DNA of 7,415 bases from Bacteroidia bacterium (GCA_022425465.1 JAKMFK010000232.1:1-7415); one strand, 5' to 3'. Shown: positions 1-6,551, counted from the first letter of the stretch. Notes: a model not told the origin generated them from the sequence alone. Numbers and translations are program-made.

Positions 1-1064
1 CCGTCTTTGACTATGTAATCCTTACCTTCAACTCTTAATTTTCCGGCCTCTCTACATTTTGCCTCCGATCCAAACTCGATGTAATCTTCGTATGCAATAA
101 CTTCAGCTCTAATGAATCCTTTTTCAAAATCGGTATGAATAACACCAGCAGCTTGAGGAGCCGTATCGCCTTGCGTTATGGTCCATGCACGAACTTCTTT
201 TTCACCAGCAGTAAAATAAGTCTGATAGTTTAATAATTGGTAAGCAGATTTAATGATGCGATTTACACCACTTTCTTGGAGTCCCATATCTTCTAAAAAC
301 ATCATTTTGTCTTCTTCCTCCATATCAATCATGTCTGATTCTATTTCAGCTGAAACGAACATGATTTGTGCATTCTCATTTTTCACGCTTTCGATAAATG
401 TTTCAGTGTGTTTATTGCCATTTACAACACTAGCATCGTCAACATTGCAGACATACAAAACGGGTTTAAGCGTCAATAAATTTAAATCTTTGATTAGCTT
501 TAATTGGTTTGAGTCTAGATCTATTGATCTTGCAGATTTACCTTGTTCAAGTGTGGATTTTATCTGAGATACTACTTCGTAAACTGTTTTAGCTTCTTTG
601 TTCCCTGTTTCTGCTAGTTTTTTAACTTTTAAAATCTTTGCTTCAACCGATTCAAGATCTTTAAGTTGAAGCTCTGTATCAATGATTTCCTTATCTCTTA
701 CTGGATCGATATTACCGTCAACATGGGTTATATTATCATCGTCAAAGCATCGAACCACATGGAGAATTGCGTCAGTATTTCTGATGTTTCCCAGAAATTG
801 ATTTCCTAATCCCTCTCCTTTACTAGCTCCTTTTACTAAACCAGCGATGTCAACAATTTCAACAGTTGTTGGTATAATTTTTTGTGGATTAACAAGGTCA
901 GAAATCTTATTTAATCGTTCATCGGGTACAGTTATCATTCCCACATTCGGTTCGATTGTACAAAATGGATAATTTGCATTCTCAGCCTTTGCACTACTTA
1001 AACAGTTGAATAGTGTTGATTTTCCTACATTGGGCAAGCCCACGATTCCACATTGTAAAGCCAT
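1..1064 (-). CDS. ychF: Redox-regulated/ribosome-associated ATPase YchF (OLA1 family), 3' end cut by window edge
   Basis: This is a cytoplasmic P-loop ATPase of the Obg-like family (YchF/OLA1), which binds ribosomes and prefers ATP to GTP. The reading frame runs from an ATG at 1062-1064 leftwards for 354 codons and leaves the window without a stop. YchF proteins are usually about 363 residues, so roughly ten C-terminal residues are missing. Visible motifs are the P-loop GLPNVGKST (residues 9-17), the switch/G3 region VDIAGLVKGASKGEG (about 71-85), a coiled-coil insertion (about 125-175), NVDD (207-210) at the G4 position, and a C-terminal TGS domain from about 278 including RAWTITQGDTAPQAAG. 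The non-canonical G4 is the family signature that explains ATP preference, although most members have Glu where this one has Asp210. The gene is transcribed away from the rhomboid gene, with a 132-bp gap between them. Identification is firm; its role is inferred from the family. Confidence 0.97.
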   Translation of the reverse strand, partial: MALQCGIVGLPNVGKSTLFNCLSSAKAENANYPFCTIEPNVGMITVPDERLNKISDLVNPQKIIPTTVEIVDIAGLVKGASKGEGLGNQFLGNIRNTDAILHVVRCFDDDNITHVDGNIDPVRDKEIIDTELQLKDLESVEAKILKVKKLAETGNKEAKTVYEVVSQIKSTLEQGKSARSIDLDSNQLKLIKDLNLLTLKPVLYVCNVDDASVVNGNKHTETFIESVKNENAQIMFVSAEIESDMIDMEEEDKMMFLEDMGLQESGVNRIIKSAYQLLNYQTYFTAGEKEVRAWTITQGDTAPQAAGVIHTDFEKGFIRAEVIAYEDYIEFGSEAKCREAGKLRVEGKDYIVKD

Positions 1065-1132
1065 TAATTATTCAATTTTGTTGCAAGTTTAGTCTTTTTT
1101 AAGATTTATTTTGGAGTCTTACTTTACCATTG

Positions 1133-1164
1133 TTGAAATAAGGACCTTATGTCAGTTAATTTTG
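1133..1164 (+). promoter_or_regulatory. Putative Bacteroidota-type promoter of the rhomboid gene
   Basis: A TTG at 1133-1135 is followed after 21 bp by TAATTTTG at 1157-1164. This matches the Bacteroidota sigma-ABfr consensus of a -33 TTG/TTTG element and a -7 TAnnTTTG element with about 17-23 bp between. Transcription would begin near 1168-1171, giving a leader of about 27 nt before the ATG at 1197. The region has no Shine-Dalgarno-like sequence, as is usual in this phylum. Such AT-rich motifs can arise by chance, so this is inference from motif and position. Confidence 0.5.
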
Positions 1165-1196
1165 ATTGGAACATATTTTGATAACTAAATACTGGA

Positions 1197-1892
1197 ATGT
1201 TTTCATTTTTGATAAAACTAATTGATTCTGTGGTTTGGCCAGCTTTATTTGTGGTGTTAATCTGGATTGTGTTTTTTGTCAATTTAAGATATGAATTGGG
1301 CTTAAATTCGTATGGTTTACATCCACAAAAATGGGAAGATTGGTATGGCATATTTACGATGATTTTTTTGCATGGTAATTTTGACCACTTGCTGAGTAAT
1401 TCTATTCCGTTACTATCAACATTGGGCTTTATTTTTATTAATTTCAATGATGAAAGGTTTTCAATTTTATTCTTAAATACATTGTTTACTGGAATTCTCC
1501 TTTTTTTTATAGGACAACAAGGAAGTAATCACATTGGTGCGAGTGGTTTGGTTTATGCTCTGATTTTTTTTGTTGTGACTCATTCTTTTTTAACTCGAAA
1601 TAAAGAAATGTTGGCAGCTTCTTTTACGCTGATTTTTTTGTATGGAAGTTTAATTTATGGGTTATTCCCAGATTTTGGAAAACTAATAGGCAAAAATATT
1701 TCATGGGAGGGTCACCTATCGGGTGCAATTTCGGGCGTTCTTTTTGGAATAGTATATCGAAATAAGGGGCCTCAAAATGAGCCACCTCTTGATGATGATT
1801 TTGATGATTGGGATGATGATTATTGGGATAAAGGAGGCGGGAATGAAGGTAATTCTGATACCTATGTAAATTATACATATCGTAAAGACTAA
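1197..1892 (+). CDS. Rhomboid family intramembrane serine protease with acidic C-terminal tail
   Basis: The 231-residue protein is a compact six-helix rhomboid protease of the inner membrane, predicted to cleave transmembrane segments of other proteins. Helices lie roughly at residues 11-30, 62-82, 88-105, 113-131, 138-157 and 170-187. Helix 2 begins with HGNFDHLLSN (59-68), whose H59, H64 and N68 have exactly the spacing of the GlpG oxyanion-region residues H145, H150 and N154. The nucleophile is Ser116 in GASG (114-117), and the general base is His173 in EGHLSGAISG, so the Ser-His dyad is intact. After helix 6 comes a hydrophilic tail of about 40 residues, very rich in Asp and Trp/Tyr/Phe (199-211), then a Gly/Asn-rich stretch. 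The start is the first in-frame ATG, suitably placed after a promoter-like site. The hydrolase gene follows 47 bp downstream on the same strand. The substrate cannot be told from sequence. Confidence 0.93.
   Translation: MFSFLIKLIDSVVWPALFVVLIWIVFFVNLRYELGLNSYGLHPQKWEDWYGIFTMIFLHGNFDHLLSNSIPLLSTLGFIFINFNDERFSILFLNTLFTGILLFFIGQQGSNHIGASGLVYALIFFVVTHSFLTRNKEMLAASFTLIFLYGSLIYGLFPDFGKLIGKNISWEGHLSGAISGVLFGIVYRNKGPQNEPPLDDDFDDWDDDYWDKGGGNEGNSDTYVNYTYRKD
1791..1829 (+). repeat. Imperfect GAT trinucleotide repeat in the rhomboid tail
   Basis: In frame, the sequence reads (GAT)3 TTT (GAT)2 TGG (GAT)3 TAT TGG GAT and encodes an Asp block broken by aromatic residues (residues 199-211). It is a short microsatellite-like tract, and changes in GAT number would alter tail length without shifting the frame. 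It is a low-complexity stretch, not a mobile element. Confidence 0.6.
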
Positions 1893-1901
1893 GTCTACTT
1901 T

Positions 1902-1933
1902 TTTGGTGTAGTTTTCAATTAAAATTACATTTG
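1902..1933 (+). promoter_or_regulatory. Putative promoter abutting the hydrolase start codon
   Basis: TTTG at 1902-1905 is separated by 20 bp from TACATTTG at 1926-1933, a full match to both Bacteroidota promoter elements at typical spacing. The expected start of transcription, a few bases after 1933, falls almost on the ATG at 1940. If real, the hydrolase mRNA would be leaderless or nearly so. The site lies in the 47-bp gap after the rhomboid stop codon, so the hydrolase could be expressed both by readthrough and independently. The match is seen directly; its activity is inferred. Confidence 0.45.
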
Positions 1934-1939
1934 ATCTAT

Positions 1940-2893
1940 ATGAGGATTCTATTTGTTTTTTTATTAGTCATTTCTTTTAATTCTATTTTACCATGGGGCT
2001 TCTATGCTCACAAGGAAATTAATTATCATGCCTGTTTTACACTTCCACCTGAAATGTTTGGCTTTTATAAGACAAACATTGACCTTATCAAAGAGTTGGC
2101 TGTTCGTCCAGATCAGAGGCGTTATGTAATGGATGATGAATCACCAAGGCATTACATCGATGTAGATTTTTATGAGTCAATAATTCCAATAGATACCATA
2201 CCTTTTTATTGGGATAGTGCAAAAGCCAAATATAGCGAAGAAGTCTTATTATATCATGGGATAGTTCCATGGCATATTTTAAATGTAAAATATTGGTTGA
2301 TGTTGGCAATGAAAAATCATGACTTTGAGCAGATATTAAAATTAAGTGCTGATCATGGGCATTACATTGCTGATGCTCATGTGCCATTGCATACTACCGA
2401 AAATTATAATGGCCAATTATCAAATCAACATGGGATACATGCCCTGTGGGAATCGAGACTTCCTGAAGTTTTTTTAACTGATTATGATTTTTTTGTTGGG
2501 AATGCTAAATATGTAGATCAGCCCTTATTATCTGTGTGGAAAGCGATTGAAGAAAGTTTCTCTGCAAAAGATTCGGTATTAAGATTAGAAAGTGAGTTAA
2601 CTTCAAAGTTTTCAAATTTTAAGTACTCTTTTGAGCAGAGAGGTGCAACAACGGCTAGGGTATATAGCCGAGAGTTCTCAGATGCATATCACCAGATACT
2701 CAACAATATGGTTGAACGCCGCATGAAAAAAGCAATATTTATGATTGGATGTTTTTGGTACTCAGCATGGGTTGATGCCGGACAACCACATTTGCCCAAA
2801 AAAGCAATTCAAAGCTTCAGTAGAGAACTACCCAAAGATTCTGTTTCTTACCTAAAATTAGGCAAGAAAAGAGATCGAATAATGCTTCATTAA
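1940..2893 (+). CDS. Secreted zinc-dependent phospholipase C / S1-P1 nuclease-like hydrolase
   Basis: With the ATG at 1940 the product has 317 residues: a hydrophobic signal peptide (about 1-18) and an all-helical tri-zinc phosphoesterase domain. Predicted zinc ligands are Trp19, His24 (in FYAHK), Asp58 (in RPDQRRY), His71 (in PRHYIDVD), His112 (in VPWHI), then His141-x3-Asp145-x5-His151 (in GHYIADAHVPLH) and His167-x3-Glu171 (in HALWE). The His/Asp/His spacing equals that of P1 nuclease H116/D120/H126. The final HxxxE resembles Bacillus cereus phospholipase C (H142/E146), whereas P1 nuclease has HxxxD. Such proteins cleave phosphodiester bonds in phospholipids or nucleic acids; Bacteroidota homologues are named either way, and the substrate is open. 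There is no lipobox, so a soluble periplasmic or secreted enzyme is likely. A TTG three codons upstream (1931) is in frame but lies inside the putative -7 element. The gene follows the rhomboid gene and converges with the T9SS protein gene. Confidence 0.85.
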   Translation: MRILFVFLLVISFNSILPWGFYAHKEINYHACFTLPPEMFGFYKTNIDLIKELAVRPDQRRYVMDDESPRHYIDVDFYESIIPIDTIPFYWDSAKAKYSEEVLLYHGIVPWHILNVKYWLMLAMKNHDFEQILKLSADHGHYIADAHVPLHTTENYNGQLSNQHGIHALWESRLPEVFLTDYDFFVGNAKYVDQPLLSVWKAIEESFSAKDSVLRLESELTSKFSNFKYSFEQRGATTARVYSREFSDAYHQILNNMVERRMKKAIFMIGCFWYSAWVDAGQPHLPKKAIQSFSRELPKDSVSYLKLGKKRDRIMLH

Positions 2894-2900
2894 ATAAATC

Positions 2901-5471
2901 TTACCTTTTTAAGATAGTTGTTGACCAATGTTGATTTTTATCAATGATGTCAAGTATATAAATGCCTGTCTTGAGGTGGTTTAAATCAATCTGATTATTA
3001 ACTTTATTAATGATATTTTCCTGAATAAATTTACCTTCCATTGTTCGTATTACGAGCTTGAAATCTCGACCAAGCTTATGCTCTAAATGCAATGTATGAT
3101 CAATGGGATTAGGATAAATATGAATGCCCAGACTATTTAATTCACTCACATCACTGAAAATAGGCAGTGAAATAATTTGACTACTATCCTCGCTACATTG
3201 GTTAATAGTGGTTACAGTGAGAGTTACTTTTACACTTTCACCCTCACTTGTTTTATAATCGTGAGATGGATAAATCTCATTTGAGATTGGGCTTCCATCA
3301 CCAAAATCCCAAGAATAAGTATCAAAATAGTTTATGGTTGGTGTGAATGAGTACTTAGTTTGGTTTCTTAGAGAATAAAAGGAGGCATTGATATTTTTTT
3401 CGATATCAACACGCAGAACTTCTGAGGTATCTACACACTGCCCTTTCACGAAAACCACATAAATACTATCACCATCAGTCATTAAATTGTTGGTGTAAAC
3501 AGAACTATTTCCTGATTGAACCATAATATCATTTAAAATAAAACTCCATTTGTCCACACTGTCACTTGCTATAAAAGTGATGTTTTTACCTTCACAAAAT
3601 GCCTTTCCGTCAATAGGTTTTAATTTCGAATTTTTGATTTCCTCGATAAAAAGAGGTATTTTGATTTTTTTCGTTGGACAAGTCAGATAATTTAAGTCTT
3701 GAACTTGAATAATATAATCTCTTGAAACAGTTGGGTTGAATGAGAATAGGGTGTCAGTAAATGAACTCCCACCGTCTAAATTCAGATTATAATTCTCATT
3801 ATTTAATCCATTGATTTCAATCGTCCACAGATCACCGAGACAGATACTAGAATCTGCTTTGATACTGGCATTCAGAGGAGTACATGCTTTGGTAAAACAT
3901 TTTTTACTTGCAATGTCACTGTAAAAACATGGTGTAGGATCAACTCCACGCACCCAGATTGTTATTGAGTCCTCAGGGTTTAGATTTCCAATTTCGTGTG
4001 TTTTTCCATTATTTCCACTTGATGGGATTGACCAATTTTTACCACTATCGATACTAACTTGGTATCCGTTGTGAATATATGGATCAGACCAAGAGAATAT
4101 TATGCTATCTGGTGTAGACGTAAGGCAGGTTACTTGGGCCTCGGGTAGTTTTTCTTTAGTAAATACATCATATTTAAACGTATCACTCAAACATCCTCTC
4201 TGATCTTTCACTACTAATCCAAAAGTAGAAGAGGAGTCAACTAATACATCATAATTAAAGTTGGATGAACTACTCAAAAGTGTTCCTGATTTAAAAAAGT
4301 AGAAACTGTCATAATTGGTATAATCCGAAAATAGGGTAATTGTACTATTTTCACATGTGCTATCATTCGAAGTATTTACCGAACTTGATAATGAGGAGAT
4401 GGGCTTATCGTAAAATTTGACTGTAATGGTATTACTATTTTTACCACAACCAGTGATAGATTGTGCAGCAACAAAATAATCTCCCGGTTCACTTACCCAT
4501 AAGGAGTCAGACTTTAGTCCGTTGCTCCATGTATATGTGACACCAGATTCTATGGAAGAAGGTTCTAATAAAATCGAATCACCGTTACAAATTGTTCGAC
4601 TAGAACCTCCAGGGATGAAAGGCCCTGGTGATTTTAGGACATTTAGTTCTAAAGTATCAGGTTTGGATTTACCTTTAGCATTAGTTACGGTAAGAATGGC
4701 ACTTTTTTTACCTGGGGAGTTGAAAACTACGTTCGGATTTTTTTGATTGGAAATGGTGGGATTTCCTCCTGGTATTGACCAAGAATAGGAGATGGGATTA
4801 TTAGTACCAGAACCAGATAAAAGTATGCTAGTGTTTTGACACGGTGAAGAGTTATTTGTAGATGCCTTAGCAACAGGTAAAAGTGTTGAGGGCAATAGCT
4901 TAAATTGTTTTGCAATGATAACATCTCCTGCAGTTGATGAGGAAGAATTAGTAGCATTAACAACGGCATAAATTGTAAGCGTATCTTTATTTGTTGAGGG
5001 TGCGGTCCATCTAAAACTCCATGATGCAGATCCAGACCCAGAAGCACCTGATCTAGTTTGGCCCATATAGTACCTGAGAGATCCTCCTAATGTTGAAGAA
5101 TTTGTAAAAGATTTGTTATTCCCCGATATCAAACTAAAACTACCCGCCATTCGATTGGAATTGTCTAGGCAGGTAAGTTGATAGCCAAACTTACTTTTAC
5201 CAGTATGATTGTAATTTAAAGTTAATGTATACGTACTATCGGGTATGTAACCACCTCCGGTAAAATTAGTTGTAAGATTAATGTTGTTGAAGTTACTTCC
5301 GCTAGTTTGAAGTGAGCCACCATGACAACTTGTACAGTTTGACTCGCTAGGTGCATTCGAGTATCCTCCTGGAGCTCCTCCTGTATAGGTAATACTGTCT
5401 TGATATATAAAAATGAGGCTTGATAAAATGAAGAGTACAATAATTTTATTTTTCATAAGTGGTAATTTCAT
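2901..5471 (-). CDS. Large T9SS-secreted protein with CXXCH choice-of-anchor V/reeler-like domain and Ig/PKD-like modules
   Basis: An 856-residue exported protein. Residues about 6-25 form a signal peptide; an alternative ATG at 5456 would remove five residues and is equally plausible. Next comes a choice-of-anchor V-type, reeler-like domain (about 31-195), starting GGAPGGYSNAPSESNCTSCHGG with a c-type heme-binding motif C46-x2-C49-H50 and later GYQLTCLD and AGSFSLISG. Then follow Ig/PKD-like modules of about 80 residues: PKD-like at 199-280 (YSWSIPGG), others opening at Cys295, Cys373, Cys544 and Cys626, with an fn3-like module inserted at about 442-520. A PKD domain with WDFGDGSP lies at about 695-768. 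The C-terminus (about 784-856) is a T9SS type A sorting domain: IYPNP, then GKFIQENI, LKTGIYILDI and a terminal Lys-Arg. It should cross the inner membrane by Sec and the outer membrane by T9SS, ending at the cell surface or outside. Adhesion or scaffold use is only inference. Confidence 0.9.
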   Translation of the reverse strand: MKLPLMKNKIIVLFILSSLIFIYQDSITYTGGAPGGYSNAPSESNCTSCHGGSLQTSGSNFNNINLTTNFTGGGYIPDSTYTLTLNYNHTGKSKFGYQLTCLDNSNRMAGSFSLISGNNKSFTNSSTLGGSLRYYMGQTRSGASGSGSASWSFRWTAPSTNKDTLTIYAVVNATNSSSSTAGDVIIAKQFKLLPSTLLPVAKASTNNSSPCQNTSILLSGSGTNNPISYSWSIPGGNPTISNQKNPNVVFNSPGKKSAILTVTNAKGKSKPDTLELNVLKSPGPFIPGGSSRTICNGDSILLEPSSIESGVTYTWSNGLKSDSLWVSEPGDYFVAAQSITGCGKNSNTITVKFYDKPISSLSSSVNTSNDSTCENSTITLFSDYTNYDSFYFFKSGTLLSSSSNFNYDVLVDSSSTFGLVVKDQRGCLSDTFKYDVFTKEKLPEAQVTCLTSTPDSIIFSWSDPYIHNGYQVSIDSGKNWSIPSSGNNGKTHEIGNLNPEDSITIWVRGVDPTPCFYSDIASKKCFTKACTPLNASIKADSSICLGDLWTIEINGLNNENYNLNLDGGSSFTDTLFSFNPTVSRDYIIQVQDLNYLTCPTKKIKIPLFIEEIKNSKLKPIDGKAFCEGKNITFIASDSVDKWSFILNDIMVQSGNSSVYTNNLMTDGDSIYVVFVKGQCVDTSEVLRVDIEKNINASFYSLRNQTKYSFTPTINYFDTYSWDFGDGSPISNEIYPSHDYKTSEGESVKVTLTVTTINQCSEDSSQIISLPIFSDVSELNSLGIHIYPNPIDHTLHLEHKLGRDFKLVIRTMEGKFIQENIINKVNNQIDLNHLKTGIYILDIIDKNQHWSTTILKR

Positions 5472-5534
5472 GTTTCTATTTTCAGACTTAATGAAGTTTA
5501 GATTATAAAAACTTTTTGTAGTTACATGATTTTT

Positions 5535-5550
5535 TAAACAAATATGTTTA
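5535..5550. repeat. Short perfect inverted repeat TAAACA-AATA-TGTTTA
   Basis: Two 6-bp arms separated by 4 bp lie in the 177-bp gap between the SDR gene and the T9SS-protein gene. The arms are AT-rich, and no T-tract follows the stem in the direction of transcription (leftward), so it does not look like an intrinsic terminator. It overlaps the weak promoter-like site for the T9SS-protein gene and could be an operator, but a repeat this short may well be chance. Apart from this and the promoter-like site I see nothing in the gap. Confidence 0.3.
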
Positions 5551-5572
5551 TAAATTTTGGTAAAAACTTCAA
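5539..5572 (-). promoter_or_regulatory. Weak promoter-like site for the T9SS-secreted protein gene
   Basis: On the minus strand, TTG (5572-5570) is followed after 23 bp by CATATTTG (5546-5539), which matches TAnnTTTG at five of six fixed positions. Transcription from here would give a leader of about 60 nt before the ATG at 5471. This is the best candidate in the gap between the SDR and the T9SS-protein gene, but it has one mismatch and long spacing. Confidence 0.27.
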
Positions 5573-5648
5573 TCGCATAGATGAATCTTCAATTGATATT
5601 GGTAAGTTTTAATCTAAAATTGATACAAATGTTGCTATTTATACTGGG

Positions 5649-6503
5649 TTAAGATTTTTTCTGGTTGGAACGGATAATCTTTTCTAAAATGTCCCATTCT
5701 TTTTGAGATATGGCTTCCATTTGATTAAATTGTCCTGCTCCTTGAAGCCATTCACCGCCATCTATAGTCACTACCTCACCATTTATGTAGCTTGAGTAGT
5801 CCGACATGAGGTAGGAGGCTAGATTGGTTAGTTCTTGGTGTTTTCCCATTCTTCGTAATGGGATTCTTTTTTCAAGACTCACTTTGTCTGACATTTCTTT
5901 GGGGAATAAACGATCCCAAGCTCCTTTTGTGGGAAATGGTCCTGGAGCAATAGCGTTGTGTCTCTGACCGTATTTGGCCCATTCCACAGCTAAACTTCGG
6001 GTCATGGCTAATACGCCAGCTTTTGCCATAGCACTTGGAACTACATAACCACTTCCAGTGGATGCATATGTTGTAACAATATTTAAGACATTGGCAGGGA
6101 TGCCATTCTTAATCCAATATTTACCACAACTTAATGTACAATTTTTACTCCCTTTAAGAACAATGTCTAGAATAATATCAAAGGCTCGGTGACTAAGACG
6201 TTCTGTTGGACTAATGAAGTTACCCGCAGCATTGTTTACCAATCCATTGCAAGTGCCAAAATGGTCAACAATTTGGTAAAGGGTAGACTCTACTTGCCCA
6301 CTTTCTCGAACGTCGCAAACGATGGGAAGTATTTTTTCTTCAGATATTTCTTTTTGTGTTTCTTCTAATTTTTCAAATCTCCTTCCAGAAATAGCTACTT
6401 TAGCTCCAAGATCTACAAATGATTTTACCATGGATTTTCCTAATCCTGTTCCACCACCAGTAACCCAAATCACTTTATCCGATAATGATTCTTTTCTTAA
6501 CAT
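5649..6503 (-). CDS. Short-chain dehydrogenase/reductase, 2,4-dienoyl-CoA reductase (DECR) type
   Basis: From the ATG at 6501-6503 the product has 284 residues with a full Rossmann-fold SDR domain. TGGGTGLG (15-22) is the dinucleotide-binding loop, followed by GRR (40-42), CDV (63-65) and NNAAGNF (90-96). The usual SDR YxxxK is absent: the residue four before Lys161 is Ser157. Instead Asn95, Tyr146, Ser157 and Lys161 match in order and spacing the N148/Y199/S210/K214 set I recall for human mitochondrial DECR1, within TYASTGSGYVVPSAMAKAG. PGPFPTKGAWDRL (187-199) and SDYSSYINGEVVTIDGG are also DECR-like. The family reduces 2,4-dienoyl-CoA with NADPH in oxidation of unsaturated fatty acids; Arg41-Arg42 after the second strand fits NADPH use. 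An ATG at 6522-6524 would add seven residues; a TTG at 6590 gives a Lys-rich extension unlike the family. It diverges from the J-protein gene. The exact substrate is inferred. Confidence 0.88.
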   Translation of the reverse strand: MLRKESLSDKVIWVTGGGTGLGKSMVKSFVDLGAKVAISGRRFEKLEETQKEISEEKILPIVCDVRESGQVESTLYQIVDHFGTCNGLVNNAAGNFISPTERLSHRAFDIILDIVLKGSKNCTLSCGKYWIKNGIPANVLNIVTTYASTGSGYVVPSAMAKAGVLAMTRSLAVEWAKYGQRHNAIAPGPFPTKGAWDRLFPKEMSDKVSLEKRIPLRRMGKHQELTNLASYLMSDYSSYINGEVVTIDGGEWLQGAGQFNQMEAISQKEWDILEKIIRSNQKKS

Positions 6504-6530
6504 TGATTCTTGATGTACGTTCATACCTTT

Positions 6531-6538
6531 CAAATGTA
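6531..6538 (-). promoter_or_regulatory. Candidate -7 element of the SDR gene
   Basis: The minus strand reads TACATTTG from 6538 to 6531, a full TAnnTTTG match and the same octamer as before the hydrolase gene. Transcription would start near 6525-6528, leaving about 22-25 nt before the preferred ATG (6503) and almost none before the alternative at 6524. It would exclude the TTG at 6590 as a start. No TTG element is found 17-23 bp upstream, which weakens the call. Confidence 0.33.
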
Positions 6539-6551
6539 GTTTCTTAATGAA

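Noticed and set aside
253..567. Plus-strand open frame of 104 codons
   Set aside because: It lies opposite ychF, whose motifs are intact throughout; the translation is Ser/Ile/Phe-rich and shows no domain.
1084..1091. TAAACTTG on the minus strand as a -7 element for ychF
   Set aside because: It has one mismatch to TAnnTTTG and no TTG element 17-23 bp upstream; too weak to list as a promoter.
1624..1878. Minus-strand His/Asn-rich open frame opposite the rhomboid gene
   Set aside because: The His/Asn-rich peptide is simply the antisense reading of the GAT repeat; the sense strand encodes a complete rhomboid.
1931..1939. TTG at 1931 as the hydrolase start
   Set aside because: It adds only three residues before a good ATG and is part of the putative -7 element TACATTTG.
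2088..2387. Minus-strand open frame of 99 codons opposite the hydrolase
   Set aside because: It is antisense to conserved zinc-site sequence, and its translation resembles no family.
4522..5440. Several open frames (4522-4746 plus; 4727-5047 and 5222-5440 minus) within the large T9SS-protein gene
   Set aside because: All are alternative frames of a continuous 856-codon gene with recognisable domains from end to end. There is no sign of a frameshift.
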